Positions 1 through 12,582 of a stretch of 64,000 nucleotides of DNA are shown in pieces. This DNA comes from Macrocybe gigantea (taxonomy: Eukaryota; Basidiomycota; Agaricomycetes; Agaricales; Callistosporiaceae), in NCBI GenBank assembly GCA_011319805.1, contig SJRY01000050.1, positions 620,001-684,000 on the forward strand. Reading direction: 5' to 3'. Below the pieces are notes generated by a model. It had not been told where the DNA came from, did not search any database, and worked only from the letters and a program-made list of their open reading frames with translations. The stretch's first letter is position 1; every line of letters begins with the position of its first letter. The translations under genes were made by a program, and so were the position numbers.

Positions 1-486
1 CGTCACCATTATCCACATCCATCTCGCCCGAAGACACGGCGTCCGCAGAGACAATCGGGTTCCGGGGTAGAGATACGGCAGATAGTCGGACACGAGGCTT
101 CCGCTCGCCTTCAACGAGGAGCGTATTGTTCTCGAGCCTCAAGGAACCTCGTCGTTCCTGACACCAGGGAGTTCAAATGATGCCACAACGGTAGAACTCG
201 CAAGGTCATCTACGAGGTCGAGTCTGCAAAAGGCATCGTTCAGCTCATTTTCGCATTTAGAAATAAAATTCAGGAAATACCTCGGTATAAAAATGGTAGG
301 CTGGTTTCTGGGTGCCACAAGACGTATTTTTCCCTCCAGGAGAGCTTGCCTGCATTTAAGATTTGCGTGATAATCCACCATGCGCTTAAATGCGGCGCTG
401 TCCAGAAGGCCTGCTGGCCCAGAATGCATGGGTGAAGGCGAGTGGCTTCGTACACGGCGAATTGGCTGTTCGTTTGTAGTTCGCAT
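1..486 (-). CDS. Small heat-shock protein (Hsp20 family), cut by window start and frameshifted
   Basis: The protein starts at the ATG at 486. One intron, 224-280 (57 bp, GTATTT...TGCAG), joins ...TIFIPR to LDLVDDL. The segment PRLDLVDDLASS followed by VVASFELPG is the start of an alpha-crystallin domain, which in this family forms chaperone oligomers that hold unfolding proteins. The expected next strand, LRLENNTLLVEGERKP, is present but in another frame: one base is missing near 139-146, producing a stop at 139-141. The rest of the domain runs off the window at base 1. The N-terminal arm (about 70 residues) is basic and Ser/Pro-rich and matches nothing I know. A TATA box lies about 75 bp upstream. 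The shift is either a sequence error or a true break. The family call is firm; the status of the gene is not. Confidence 0.75.
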
Positions 487-560
487 CGTATATGAGAAAA
501 CAAAGGAGACTCGGGAGTACGTCGAAAAAGCAGGACTTGAGAGCCCCTAGGTGGGTACGT

Positions 561-570
561 CTTTATATAG
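561..570 (-). promoter_or_regulatory. TATA box of the Hsp20 gene
   Basis: Read on the minus strand the site is CTATATAAAG, about 75 bp upstream of the Hsp20 ATG at 486, the usual distance for an inducible fungal promoter. I did not find a clear run of alternating GAA/TTC heat-shock elements next to it. Confidence 0.6.
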
Positions 571-1111
571 CGTCACGTCGGCTGGTGCCGAGTCACCTTT
601 TTTGAGTCATACCTATAAGAGATATCTCGGGCGACAGACGCTGAATGATCCGTCTACGTATGAGAAAGGGTCTCTGGTGTGACATCGAGATGCCCGGGCT
701 CCGCAGGCCCAGCATGGACGAGGTTGAATGGACCACGCCGCGATCGGCATCGGAGGATGCTCCAGCCGTGGCTGTGCCTGATACACACAGGCTATGTCGC
801 GAATGTACTGGAATTGGGAAGCCGGTCCCAGATTCTTGTGGAACTAGTGCCCGCCTATTCCGGTGCTCCTTAAGCGACGTAAAATGCGGTGAGTCTGCGG
901 AATGCAGGGCGACGCGTCGGCTTGAGTACAATGCAGGCATGGATGCTGTTCCAAATTAGTCAGCCTGTCTATTTGTGACACATTCGCTCCCAAGGCAATG
1001 ACAAATCAGACCAAACACGCGTTCATGGTTTGGCCGACTGAAGGAAATCGTTTTTTTGTGTTTTGGTTTCTGACAAACGACGTCGCCTCACTCGCCATAG
1101 CATCATCCACG
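571..1111. other. Divergent intergenic region, no gene supported
   Basis: This lies between the divergent Hsp20 and CSTF2 genes and should hold both promoters. Open frames exist on both strands (645-959 + and 593-940 -), but they overlap each other, match no family and have no splice-consistent continuation, so I do not call them. Confidence 0.5.
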
Positions 1112-2915
1112 ATGAGCAAGGTGGTCTTCGGTTTGTCATGTTTCGTGCGCTATGCTGGGTCATCGCTTACGACAACCGTTCTACACTGTTTATTCAGTGG
1201 GCAATGTGCCCTACAACATGGGGGAAGACCAGTTGATCGAGGTGTTCAAATCCGTGGGACAAGTTGTTGGTTTTAGGTATAGTTTCCGAATCAATCCTTT
1301 TCCCGCTGTGTCATATCATGGTGCTGGCTCAAACGTTCACATATCCCGTTCAGACTGGTCTTTGACAGAGAAACCGGAAAGCCCAAAGGATATGGCTTTT
1401 GTGAATTTGCGGGTACATGAATCTGTCTTGCGTTCCCCATTCATAACTGTTGTCTGACCCAAAATTCTCAATCCTCTTCAAACGCAATTGTATCCTCAAC
1501 CTCGATGCAAACCATGCTTGGAAACCTTGTTCTTCAACAAAAAAAATATACAACGACCGACCCAACTCGCGTGATCCTTCACATCAAACTATTGCGTTGT
1601 GCCACTCAATGTTGTTGTCCTGTGGTCCCTGTAAAATATAATGTTGTTGGTCGACATCTTTTTGTGCCCGTGCCATTGTTTCTGGCATCGCGTCCCACTG
1701 AACAGATCACGAAACGGCTGCTTCCGCAGTTCGCAATCTCAACAACATTGATGTAGGCGGGCGCCCGCTCCGAATCGACATTGCAGACTCGGACCCCTTA
1801 TTGGAGGGAAAAACGACCGTCCGCGGTGAACTGGTCGACAGCGGTTCAGACCATCGCGGACATTGGCGTGGCGTCGGTGGGTCCAGCGACGCAAGGGGCC
1901 ATTATGACTCGAGTTCTTTCCTGTCCAATCTGCCTGCAGGAAAACTTATGCCAAAAGGTTCCACGTCGTTGGATTTCATCAGTCAGACATTGGCAAGCAT
2001 GCAACCGAGTCAGCTCATGGAAGTTTTGGCCCAGATGAAGGTAAACCAGTATCTTTTCCAGTCGTCAACATGAAGGGCATGCCTGAGCATTGATTGCACA
2101 TTTTTTTACCCTGTCTCCTCTGGGACTTTGTTCCAACGAACGTTTCAGGCCTTTGTGATAACGCACCCAGAACAAGCAAAGACGCTGCTCGTCAACCACC
2201 CGCAGCTCGCCTATGCCCTGTTCCAAGCACTACTTCTCAACAAGATCGTCGATTCTGCCATCCTGCAAAAGATGCTCGAAGCCACAACAGGCGTCCCGGC
2301 TGCAGGGCCGTCCGCACCACCAGCTCGCCCTCCGATGCCTCCTCCACACATGCAGCATCCACCTCCTTATCCGCCATCAGGCCCCCACGCCGGGTACCCA
2401 CCACCATGCAACCACCGCAGGGCGTGCCGGGCATGCCACCTCCGCCGCCAATGTCAGTGCCGCCCCCTGCCTCAGCCATGTTCCCGCACCACCCGCCCGG
2501 CGTACCACCGCCGATGCCACCATACTACCGGCCGCCCGTACCGCCCGCACCTTCGCAGGCCGCACCGCCCCACAACAGCAACTACCAGCTCCTGTCCAGC
2601 CTGCTGCGGCTTCTGCGACACCGGAAATCAGCGAAGCTCAACGGGTGAGCGTATCTGCTTCTCTGATTTCCTGTCCACTCGCTGTTTTAGCGCCTTCTTT
2701 CCCTTGTTTACTGACTGTCTTTGGGCGTCACCAGGCTATGCTCATGCAGGTGTTCAGCCTTAGCCAAGATCAGATAAACGCGCTTCCCGAAGCCGAGCGC
2801 CAGGCGATTGTTCAATTAGTTGAGTGTTCTTTCTTCAGTTGCTGTTTCCTTGTTTTGACTTTTACTGACCTGCGTCCATCAGCGGACGCAATTTATGGGA
2901 ACTCTGGGCGTCTAA
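1112..2915 (+). CDS. CSTF2: Cleavage stimulation factor subunit 2 (CstF-64 / Rna15)
   Basis: This is the RNA-binding subunit of the pre-mRNA 3'-end processing complex; it recognises GU/U-rich sequence downstream of the cleavage site in the nucleus. Exons: 1112-1130, 1198-1276, 1354-1412, 1706-2040, 2149-2644, 2735-2818, 2883-2915. The 19-nt first exon splices to give [19 protein letters not shown], the RRM start (RNP2). RNP1 follows as [12 protein letters not shown]. The hinge ([22 protein letters not shown], then [20 protein letters not shown]) binds the CstF-77 partner. A Pro/Met-rich linker follows, then the C-terminal domain [17 protein letters not shown] ending QFMGTLGV. In the linker the frame changes twice (about 2384-2402 and 2560-2580). 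Total coding length is 1105 nt, so two missing bases would restore 369 codons. A hidden intron is the alternative. The third intron is 293 bp, far longer than the rest. Confidence 0.9.
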
Positions 2916-3117
2916 TGAAAAGCAAAAGCTGCGCTAGACGGCAATAGCATCTCCCTTAGCGCACTTCTTCGTCATGCCCTCTTCCATGTTCCCACTGTTG
3001 GTTTTTCTCTATTCTAATTGTTCTAATCGAAGCATACGCAGACAATTGCAAAAAGAGCTTTGGTAATTTGGCTTCGATTTATTCCATTTATGGTACTCCA
3101 TTACAATCCAAATTAAA
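2916..3117. other. Short convergent intergenic region
   Basis: The 3' ends of CSTF2 (+) and the threonyl-tRNA synthetase (-) face each other across about 200 bp. The stretch is AT-rich and must hold both polyadenylation regions. I see no gene in it. Confidence 0.6.
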
Positions 3118-6100
3118 TCACTCCAGCTTGTTGTGCAAGCTTCTAGATTCCTTCAACTTCAACAGTTTTGGAATGATCTCCTCCAAGGGCACCGTCTGTG
3201 CCCGGGCCTTCATGCCGACGTCATCCCGGTTACGAACGTTGACAGAGCGTGCGTTTAGCTCTTCTTGTCCGACGACTAAGGAATAATGCACATATGTTAA
3301 TTTATTTGAATGCGAGGAGAACGGGCAAAACAAAAAGGAGCACATGCGTGTTTCATTCCTTTTTTTTTTTTGGATTCAACAGCATGACCGACACTCACCG
3401 AGAATGAAATTGTACTGCGCAATCTCCCCATTTCGAATCTTCTTATTGAGCGTGTTCTCGCCGTTGTCCACGTCAGCATAAAGACCAAGCGAGGTAAGCT
3501 TGTTGGCGACTTCGGACGCGTACTCGTTCTGCACCGCCACGACATACAGACAAGGAATACGAACGGAAATCACAAGGATCGGTCAAAACACGTCGCTGCA
3601 CAGCATATGGATGGATAATTCTCACGAAAGGATTTGCGACGGGAATCACAAGCACTTGACGTGGTGACAGCCAGAACGGCCTGTGCGATATACACGTGGA
3701 AAGGTGATAGCGTCATCAGCAAAACATCATCATCTACGGGAAGCAACGCGTTACCATTTCCCGGCGAAGTGCTCGGTGATGATGGCTATGAATCGCTCCA
3801 AACTGCCCAAGATCGCGCGATGGATGATGACAGGCCTCGACGGTGGCTTGTCTGGGTTCGCTGCATCCTCTGGTGAACGATATTTGAGGTTGAAACGCTC
3901 CGGCAGCTGAAAATCGAGCTGAATCGTCGCACACTGGAACGAACGGCGCAACGCATCACGGATGGTGATGTCGATCTTGGGACCGTAAAATGCGCCATCT
4001 CCTGGGTTGATCTCCCACTTGCCAGGGTGGTGCTTATCGAGAGCTATTTTCAGTTGCTGTGTAATGACAGCAACAGATCAGCGACCGATGTCATGCTCAT
4101 CGGGAAAAGCAGGGATAGGGATTGTACATACCTCCTCGGCCTCGTTCCACGTCTCGATGCGTCCTAAGTAGTTCTCCGGGCGGGTGGATAACTCGAGACG
4201 GAACTCGAACCCGAACAGACCATACACATGCTCCATGAAGTCGAACAGTGCACTGATCTCCTCCTCCAACTGTGACGGCATGCAGAACACATGCGTATCA
4301 TCCTGCACGAATCGGCGAACACGTGTCAGACCTGTGAGCGCACCCGACGCCTCATTGCGGTGGATGATGCCGAACTCAGCCATGCGGATTGGCAGCTCCT
4401 TGTAGCTACGATCGCGCGAGTCGAAGATCAGACAATGGCCGGGGCAGTTCATGGGTTTCAATGCCCATTTCTCTTTTTCGACGTCTAGAACAAACATGTC
4501 GTCTTTGTAGTTCTGCCAGTGTCCGGAAGTTTCCCATAGCTTGCTGTTGTACATGTTCGGAGAAATGACTGAAGGCATATTCAGACGCCGTTATGCCGAT
4601 ATCCAATTCGTTGTTACCTTCTTGGTACCCTCGCTTGAAGTACTCGGACTGTAATCCATTAATAAATCATGTTGCATTCCATATTGGCTTATTGAACCCA
4701 CCCGCATGAGCTCGACAAGCGTGTTGTATATCCTTGTTCCATGAGGAAGGAAGAAGCAACTACCAGGACTCAAATCGTTGAAAAAGAAGAGTTCTTGTTC
4801 CTGATTCTGTTATCGAACGGCGGTTGCAATGTAAACGAAAAATGTCGCCCACCTTTCCAATTTTTCTATGGTCGCGTTTAGCAGCCTCAACTAGGAATTG
4901 CTTGTATTCTGTGAGTTGTTTCTTGTCTGGGAATGAGATGCCGTAAATGCGCTGGAGAGAGTCGTTGTTGGCGTCACCCAAGAAGTATGAGGCAGAATTC
5001 TGCGGTCCGGAATAACAGTCTGAACATCGGGAAGTCGAGCACAAGAGGTTTGCAGTCTGACCTTGGTAATCATGAAGGCTTTGATTTTTCCGGCGTGTGG
5101 GATGTGAGGGCCAACGCAAAGATCAATCATGGGGCCGCATCTGTACACCGTGGTAGATGAGCCATCGGGAATCTTAGTTTCGATGAGGTATTGCTTGTAT
5201 TTATTATACTGGATGATAAAATATGAGCCGATTCGTTACATGAAGCGGATGGGGATGAAGCACACATTGAACATCTGCAGCAGCTTTTCTTTTGAAACGA
5301 CGAGGCGCTCGAATTTCTGCTTCTCCTTGACGGCACTGTCCGCAAGCTTTTCGAGTGCGGGGTAGTCAGTGTTGGAAACAGGTCTAGACGCATCAGAAAA
5401 AAGATATTAGGTGTGTCAGAATTATGGTGGCGATGGTTCGCGTTACCGATCCTCGATGCCCATTTCGTAGAAGAATCCTTCGTCCGTCGGTGGGCCGAGA
5501 CACAGATGGCACCCGTAATGCCGTTCTGCGGCCTCACCGAGTATATGGGCAGATGAATGCCAGAAGACCTTTTTGCCTAAACGGGGAAAGGAGCGAGTGA
5601 TGGAGCTACATCATCAATGCACGAAGAAAACCTGCGTACCTTCAGGATGTTCAAAATCGAGTAGCTCTAGTTTACAAGACTTTTCCAGTGGACGTTCTAG
5701 GTCCCACAAGTTTCCGTCTACCTGGAAACGTTCCATTTAAGTTTAGCTGCGTTGAGCGGGAGGGGAAAATAGCATATACGCACTTTAGCAATGACGACAC
5801 GATCCGCCAGACTCCTCGACACCTCCTTGGCAATATCTATGGGGCTTGTCTCCCAGCTCTTGCCTTTGCGCTCCGAGCCGTCTGGCATCGTGATGATGAT
5901 TTCCTCTCGAGGTTGGGCTGTAACGCGATCGGAGGTGTTATCTACATCGTATCGAGTATCCTGGAGAAAGGCGCACCCCTGACGAACTCATCGTAGTCGG
6001 CCTTGAGTTGTTCGAACATTTGGATGCGGTGGTCGAAGAAGGTCGGCTTCGGCTGCAGCTGTAACGAAAGACGTGGATTGGTTCGACATCGAACGTCAGC

Positions 6101-6262
6101 ATTAGACGGTGCACGCACCTCTAATGGATATGCTGCACCATCTATAGCAGGTTTGGGTTTCTTTTCTTTTGTTTCCTTGGGTTTCTGGCCGTTTTCCTTG
6201 TGCGGGCTCTCTAGTGCAGGTATCTGAGCCGGATGGGAGGACGATGCGATGGGGTGGGCCAT
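3118..6262 (-). CDS. THS1: Threonine--tRNA ligase
   Basis: It charges tRNA-Thr with threonine using ATP. Fifteen exons (highest first): 6119-6262, 5977-6058, 5784-5917, 5640-5721, 5447-5576, 5266-5383, 5062-5208, 4853-4999, 4702-4800, 4618-4648, 4132-4568, 3755-4056, 3626-3680, 3399-3528, 3118-3275. They sum to 2196 nt, 731 residues, in frame throughout and close to yeast Ths1 length. Visible parts: TGS domain ([17 protein letters not shown]); the second additional domain used for editing ([18 protein letters not shown]); class II motif 2 ([20 protein letters not shown]); zinc-site region MNCPGHC; motif 3 region ([21 protein letters not shown]); and the anticodon-binding domain ending [11 protein letters not shown]. 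The ATG at 6262 begins MAHPIASSS. An in-frame ATG at 6394 would add a basic leader (see findings). The gene is in tandem with VPS15, 209 bp apart. Confidence 0.96.
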
Positions 6263-6438
6263 GGCAAATGGGCGATGTTGGCAGTTGTGCAGCGATGACA
6301 GTGGTCTGGGGAGCTGTCGGACGTGGCAAGACGATAATCGCTGGCGGAGAAACGTCGACAGAGGCTGAACTCGAGTCAGCTTCTGTGTGAGCATCCAAAA
6401 AAGATCGATCAGGGTCACATTCTTAGAAAATAAAATAA

Positions 6439-6444
6439 TTTATT
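6439..6444 (-). terminator. Candidate AATAAA polyadenylation signal of VPS15
   Basis: On the minus strand this hexamer is AATAAA, about 30 bp past the VPS15 stop at 6472 and inside the 209-bp gap before the threonyl-tRNA synthetase start. The position fits a polyadenylation signal. Fungal signals are loose, so this is only suggestive. Confidence 0.4.
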
Positions 6445-6471
6445 GTCACATAGATCTAATCTAATCTCCTG

Positions 6472-9400
6472 TCACTCTCCAGCATCCACCCGCCACACCT
6501 TGAGCACTCCCGCTCGGTCACCGCTCACAATCCCGCCTCGGAACGGCGAGTCCAGCGTCGCCAGCGCCGTCACCACGTCCTGGTGCGGTTTCAGAAGATT
6601 TTGTTGCGTATGCGCGATCAGCGACATCCGTTGCGATGCCCGGTTGTTCTGGCCATTCGCCCCGCCCGTCGGCCACACTTCCACAAACGTCGACGCGTTT
6701 CCGTTGCTAAACGTCCTGTAAACATATGGTGAAACCAGCTGCCATACCATGGCAATGTGGGTACTCACTGATACATCGGCCGCTCCGTCTCCGTCTCCGT
6801 CCCGCTCAGAATCGTCGTCCGCTCCACTTCGCCAGGTCCCACAGCCTTATCTTGCGGTCCTCGGAACCGCTGATCATAAAACCTCGCCCGAACATCCTCG
6901 ACGATCCGCTCGTCTCCACACCCATCTCATGACCATCACGTCTGACCGATGTGCCGCAGAGAACCCGCCAAAATCAGACCCAACCACCAGCGCGCGCACA
7001 TCCGGTGCGGGCATTGGCAACGACACGTTGGCGTCTTCTCGCACTGTGCTCCTTGATGACCGTCGCTGTTTCTCCGGTCCTTCTCCACCATTTACATGCC
7101 CGGCCGTCTGTTGCTGCCGTGAACGGACAAGTGCAGCGATAGCAGCCGCCGGGCTTGAATTCGCGTCCACGCCGAGAAGTTCGTGCGGATCGGGTGTGAT
7201 CGGTTCTGGCACAGACCCCACCCTCGTCACAAACGTCTCCATCAGCACCGATTTTTCAATGTCCCAGACCTCGATGAGGTTAGTGCTCGTCCGATCTGTC
7301 GACCGCCTCGAGGCCTCGACCGCAACCATCACCCACTTGCCTTTCCCCTTGGAAGGATGCACCACGCATTGATGGATGCGTACCGATCGGCCCGTTGACG
7401 CGACGCCCACATGCCAGCTCTTCAACAGAAGCCCAAAGCGACGGTCCCACAGCGTCAAGACACCGGTAGATGTGCCTACAACGATCCAAGTTCGTTTGCG
7501 ATCGATGCATAGGCATGTTATAGGCCCAAAATGCCGCGGGTTCTCCATCGTCTGTAAGGCTCGCATCGTACGAAGATCCATAACAGTAATAACGGAATGC
7601 GTCGTCGCATACACCAGATTGGAAGAAGATTCTACAGATCAAGTTGTAGCAAGCCAGCCAAAAAGAATGGAACGCGTATATGCACTTACCAGTGTTATAG
7701 TGCGTCATACAGGTGATGTACTCTCCCGACATCCCTAACCGGTGTTCCCGAACAACTTGCAACCTGTTGTACTTTGGCAGCGCCGAGCTCTGTGAGATGT
7801 GCACCCGCACGACATGCAGGCTACCGTCGTCCGCCGCACTCGCGAAGCAATGCACACCTTCCAACATGCAAACGCACTTGACCCTTGCATGGTGCTGGCC
7901 ATAGGTATGCCGCGGCTTGCTCGTCACGTTGCGCTCCAGCCGCGCTGTGTCCCATACTTTGACTGTCTTGTCGTCTGAGCACGACACGAAGAACACATGG
8001 TCAGGCGAGACTGCCAGCCCTGTGACGGAGTCCGAGTGCGACGTTAAATTCGCCACGAGCGTCGCCTCAATACGCTTGATGCCATCCCGCGCAGAAGAAA
8101 ACGCGTGTCGAGCCGCGTTGCGCCTTCGAACAGGTCCTTCATGCACCTTGGGTCCGAAGTCGTGCTGCAGTTCTCGATTGTTGTCCAAGTACAACTTCTC
8201 TAATAGATTGCTTATCCCCGGTTCCTGTCCATCTGGAAAAAAAGACGTCAAGCGATCACGAACACATATGATGATTCCCATAGATTCTTACCGTATGTAG
8301 AGATCGGCATTAGTGAGGGTAGCCTCTGCCGCTGAGGCCTGAGAGTTGTCGACATGGACAGCGGGGACGATCGCCCGGACCAGTCAGGCGACTCCTCGGG
8401 CCTGAGTTTGAGGTGTGATTCTAGCAGGCCCGTAGCATTGGTCTTTGAGGAGCCAATAGCAGGCGCCGCTTTCTGGCCATCCGTGCTCCCGACATGCAAC
8501 CGGCTCACGGTCTTGATAGTCTGAGAGTTTGAGGTCGATAGGACAGATTCAGTGGGGCTACCCGGTCGGTCGGATGCTCCTGAAGGGGTTCCTGTAACAA
8601 CGGGAGACGAGATCGACGGAGGACCAGCCACAGGAGAGAAAGTCCCTCGAGGAGCATTGGTTACGCTCAGTGAAGAGGCCGAATTGTTGATGGTCGCTAG
8701 TCGTCGGCGCAGATCTTCGAATGGGGCGCCAAGAGTGCCATGTTCCATGCCCGACATTCTGTTGCCCCAGCCCGGACTTGTAGGTGTTCGACTGTAGACA
8801 TCAGACGTTGGTCGCCGCAGTCCAGTCACACGGGAAGACCGTGCCGTGGAGTCGGATGCCCGCGCTTTGAGGAAGACAGTCTGAGGGACCACACCGAGCT
8901 TTTGGAGTTCAACATCGCCGATGATTTTTAAACCTTTTCCACTTTCTGGTTCGGACGATATCCTAGAAGCAAAACTGCAAAGACGCTATCAATTCTAGCT
9001 TGCCGTGCTAAGATGCTAAAAGCGCTCGTTAGTCGCACCTCGATGTTGCATTAGCTAGCTTGAGAATGTAATCCCGCATGGCAAGAAGTTTGCTCTCCTC
9101 GCTTTGAGTCATGCCCAGTTGCCTCAGTTTGTTTAGCTGAGTCTCATCCCTAACCAGAGTCGGATCAGAACCAAAAGGCTTGGCAGCTTCCAGAAGGATA
9201 GCTTACTCCTCTGGGACGTTCCTCGAAAACGAGCCACTGCCTAACTTCCGCATCGACAGCATACTTTCCCGCGGAGACTCGGCTCGACTCGTCGAACGGC
9301 GACCGCCTCGCCAGAAGGTGCTCTTGTCGTTCTTCATCGCCCATTGAACGGCGGCATCCAGTACTTGTCTCGGGAGCTGTACAAGATCAATTGAATGAGG

Positions 9401-12373
9401 GCAACAAACCAGAGACGGGGCCTGATTGCGTACCGGGGATTTCATTGCCATGAGGAGACTCTGGTCGTCAATATTGACGACATCTGACTTTAGGAAATGC
9501 CTGAGCGACGGGTAGAGAATGCACCAAATATCACTAGCTGGAAGATGTTGCGCGGCGGATGAGATGAAAGCGGCAGCTCCTGGTCAAAACACGTCAGTTT
9601 TGCGCAGCGGCGACAGAGTATGTGGAAAAGACGAGCCTTGCCTGATCCAAACATTAGGGTGATACAAGAATCCCAAGGTCGCACTCATCAATTCCCATAT
9701 GCGTATTTTCTGAAACAACCCCAGCTCGCACAGACTGGTAAGTGCAGCAAGAACCTTCGCAACGACGGCCTCTTCGACATCTGATGATTCTTCAGGACAT
9801 TGGCAGGTAGCTAGCCGAATCAGACGCACCAGATAGCGCCTGGACCATCAACGGCAGAATATACTCTTCCAAGCTTCGACCACCTGCACAAGCCGCGACA
9901 TCGACTATGCTCTCGAAGAACGCATATCTCAACTGCCAATCGCGATCGTTCAAATAAGTTATCATATGGCTGAGTAGCACATCATTCGTCTTCTGCCTTC
10001 CCAGAAAAATGCAGAGCGACGAGATGTTGTGCAAGACGGCCCGCTTGACGATGCTCGACGAGTCAACCAAAAGTGCCGACAGGTGCTCCTGTATATGGTT
10101 CTGCAGCTCTTGCATGCTCGCATCATATGACAACTTTCAGCAAGTCAGAACTGTAGCGACATGACATGAGGGGAAGAATACTGACTTCAAAATGTCCTTG
10201 CTCGTAATCCAGCACATCAGCAGGGTGCTTTAGTGCACCGTGTGCCTTCAGAGCTTGTCCCATTTCGAGGTACCTTACAGCAGTATCCGCGAGTTGCACA
10301 ATGCATTGGGCATATATCGCCCTGACAGAAACTTCGGGATCTTGTATGATAGATTTGATGTTGGGGATGATATATTCGGGAAAGATGTCGGCATTGGATG
10401 GAGTGATGACGGTAACTAAAAGGAGCTGGAAGACGTGAATTGCAAAGCAACATCAAATGCACCACCGTAAAACTCACAACTTGCATCAACGTCCTCACTG
10501 CAGCAGAACGAACAATAGCGGCGTCATCGTGAAGCAGTTCGACGATATAGGGTATCATGCGGTCTAGTTTGGCTTCGTCGGTTAGATGGCACGCTAGGGC
10601 TAAAAACACGTCCAAAGCGCGGATCTTCGAACTCGGAAGAGTGCAACTTCGAATATTTGCCGTTACCAAGGCCAAAATGATCAACGCGGGACCGTCTGCA
10701 GGATGCAAAACATGAAAACACCAGAACACTGAGACGGCAAACACCCACCTTCTGCCGGAGCGCGAGACGACACTTTCTGTAGCTTCGACTCATGATTTGG
10801 TATATGCAGTTCGACAGGAAGAATGTCCTGGTTCGGATTAGACAATAATAGTATCTTATAAAATGCATACTCACTTGGAACGGCTTAGAAGGGAAACTCG
10901 TCGAGGCGCTATCTGGAATGCCGCTCACCACAGGTTCTTCAAGTGCCTCGGGCGCGATGTAGGGTTCTACGCTCTCATAGTCGCTCCAGAGCTTGTCTAG
11001 CCTGTTATCCGAGTCACTCGGAAAGTCTTCAGCTATAGTAGATTCCGGAGACGTCTGATTGCCTAAAGACGATGCTGGTCTGATTGTAGAGGTAGATGCA
11101 GACGGAGGCGGGCCATTAATTGCCGGAGTTGTGGCTGTCGGAGGTGAGGTTACAGCATATGGGGCAATGTGTGGGAGGTCATTAACGGAAGAGACGTAGT
11201 TGTGGAGAAATGAATAAAATGATTCAGGAAAGACTGTCCCCCTTGAAGTGTGCAAGAGGGTATCGAAGGTAGGTCGAGAGGCGGGATCGAGGTGAATCAT
11301 TTGTTTAATCAAATGCTGTTCTCCCTAGTCAGATTCTGAGAAACACGAGCAGTGAATACGACACCCACGCGAATACCCTCATCGTCGATGGAAGAGAGGC
11401 TACTGTCAGCGTTATACTCACCCTCTCTATACTGAAAGAGCTGGCTAAGTGTGAACAAGGGAGCACCCTCCAGGAACAATTCAGCAATCACACAGCCAGC
11501 GCTGAAACAGTCCATAGCCTCAGTCACTTTGCCATCGTGCTTTCCTTCGCCCTCCTCCGAGGTGAGCTTAGATTTCTTGGCGCTGATCTCTGGATTCGAC
11601 GCCGCAGTGTAGAATCGCTCAGGCGCAATGTAACACGTACGTCGGCCCGAGGTGTCAAAGAAGAAGGAAAAGTCCGAGGGATCGTCTAGCGGCAGATACG
11701 TCGGTTTGTAGGACGCGAAATCTGTTAGATACACCCAGTTCCATGATGTCACCAATATGTTTTCGGACTTGATATCCCCATGAGAGACCTTGCGGTTTCG
11801 GGCATCGCGTAATGCATTGAGCAGCTGAAACGCTATCCAGCGCTTCTCTATCATGCTGAGGAAAGGTCTCGTGCTGAAGCACATGTGAATCGGTAGTCTA
11901 TCTGTCATAACGCAAGACGCTCACCTTATTCTATCATAAAGATTGCTGGCGACCCATTGCCGGATAATGTAGCCAGCTTTGTCGGTTTCCACGAAAGTTT
12001 GGTAATTGTAAACATTTGCGATGTCAAGCAGCGCTTCTTTGTCAACTGCAGGACGTTGAGGACGACCCTAGATGCATAAGATATGGGACCGACCGACCTT
12101 TCAGCCTCCGATGGTACGTCCGCAACGACAGTCCAGGATCCGGTTTTATGAATATCTTGACGACCAAGAAGCCGTTCCGGTGCCGACACTTGACTGTCTT
12201 CAGGAAACGTGCTGAGCCAAGACTTTGCGCTTGTGAATCAGAGTGTCTTCCCTGGAGCTGTCCACAACTCACCTCTTCTCATAAACAATATCGCCCCCAA
12301 GTTCCGCTACAAAAGAATCCAGTGCTCCGGCGGTTCGCGTCAAGGTCGATCCACCAGAATGCGTGTTGCCCAT
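6472..12373 (-). CDS. VPS15: Serine/threonine-protein kinase VPS15 (regulatory subunit of Vps34 PI3-kinase)
   Basis: VPS15 is the scaffold of the Vps34 complexes in autophagy and endosomal sorting. Seventeen exons, highest first: 12273-12373, 12098-12232, 11925-12045, 11369-11873, 10875-11315, 10749-10827, 10478-10695, 10196-10425, 9830-10133, 9637-9780, 9434-9579, 9207-9376, 9039-9149, 8292-8974, 7690-8232, 6769-7631, 6472-6715. The N-terminus MGNTHS fits the myristoylation signal known for this family. Kinase domain: VYEKSLGSARFLKTVK, HGDIKSENIL, LTDFASYKP (DFA instead of DFG). HEAT repeats follow, then a Ser-rich linker and a C-terminal WD40 propeller ending GDRAGVLKVWRV. Coding length is 5038 nt; two frame breaks in exon 16 (about 6937-6943 and 6824-6828) each need one more base, giving 5040 nt (1679 residues). 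Intron 9580-9636 appears to start with GC. The nearest upstream gene is DUF1308. Confidence 0.93.
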
Positions 12374-12582
12374 GGCCAAGGTTGCGTGACGGACGTGAAT
12401 CAAAGATGGTGTGCAGATGAGAGAAATGTCGATGTTAGTGGTGTCGCTGCTGTTAGGCCCGTCGTGTCTGAGCTATTTCATTAGGGTATGGTGATAACAG
12501 ACAATGCGAGACGCGACGGAGGTGTGTTACAGTGTGTAATGAGGGTCCGCGGTTACGATGAGCTCAAGCCAAACACGCGTCA
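12374..12582. other. Intergenic gap between VPS15 and the DUF1308 gene
   Basis: About 200 bp separate the VPS15 start from the 3' end of the DUF1308 gene, which lies on the same strand. It should hold the VPS15 promoter. I saw no clear TATA box and no gene. Confidence 0.5.

Noticed and set aside
593..959. Overlapping open frames on both strands between Hsp20 and CSTF2
   Set aside because: No family resemblance, mutual overlap and no splice-consistent extension; the region is better explained as a divergent promoter.
9207..9230. In-frame TAA in VPS15 after NVPEE
   Set aside because: It is the start of a normal 57-bp intron (GTAAGC...TTAG); splicing gives VPEE-DETQLNKLRQ with no stop.
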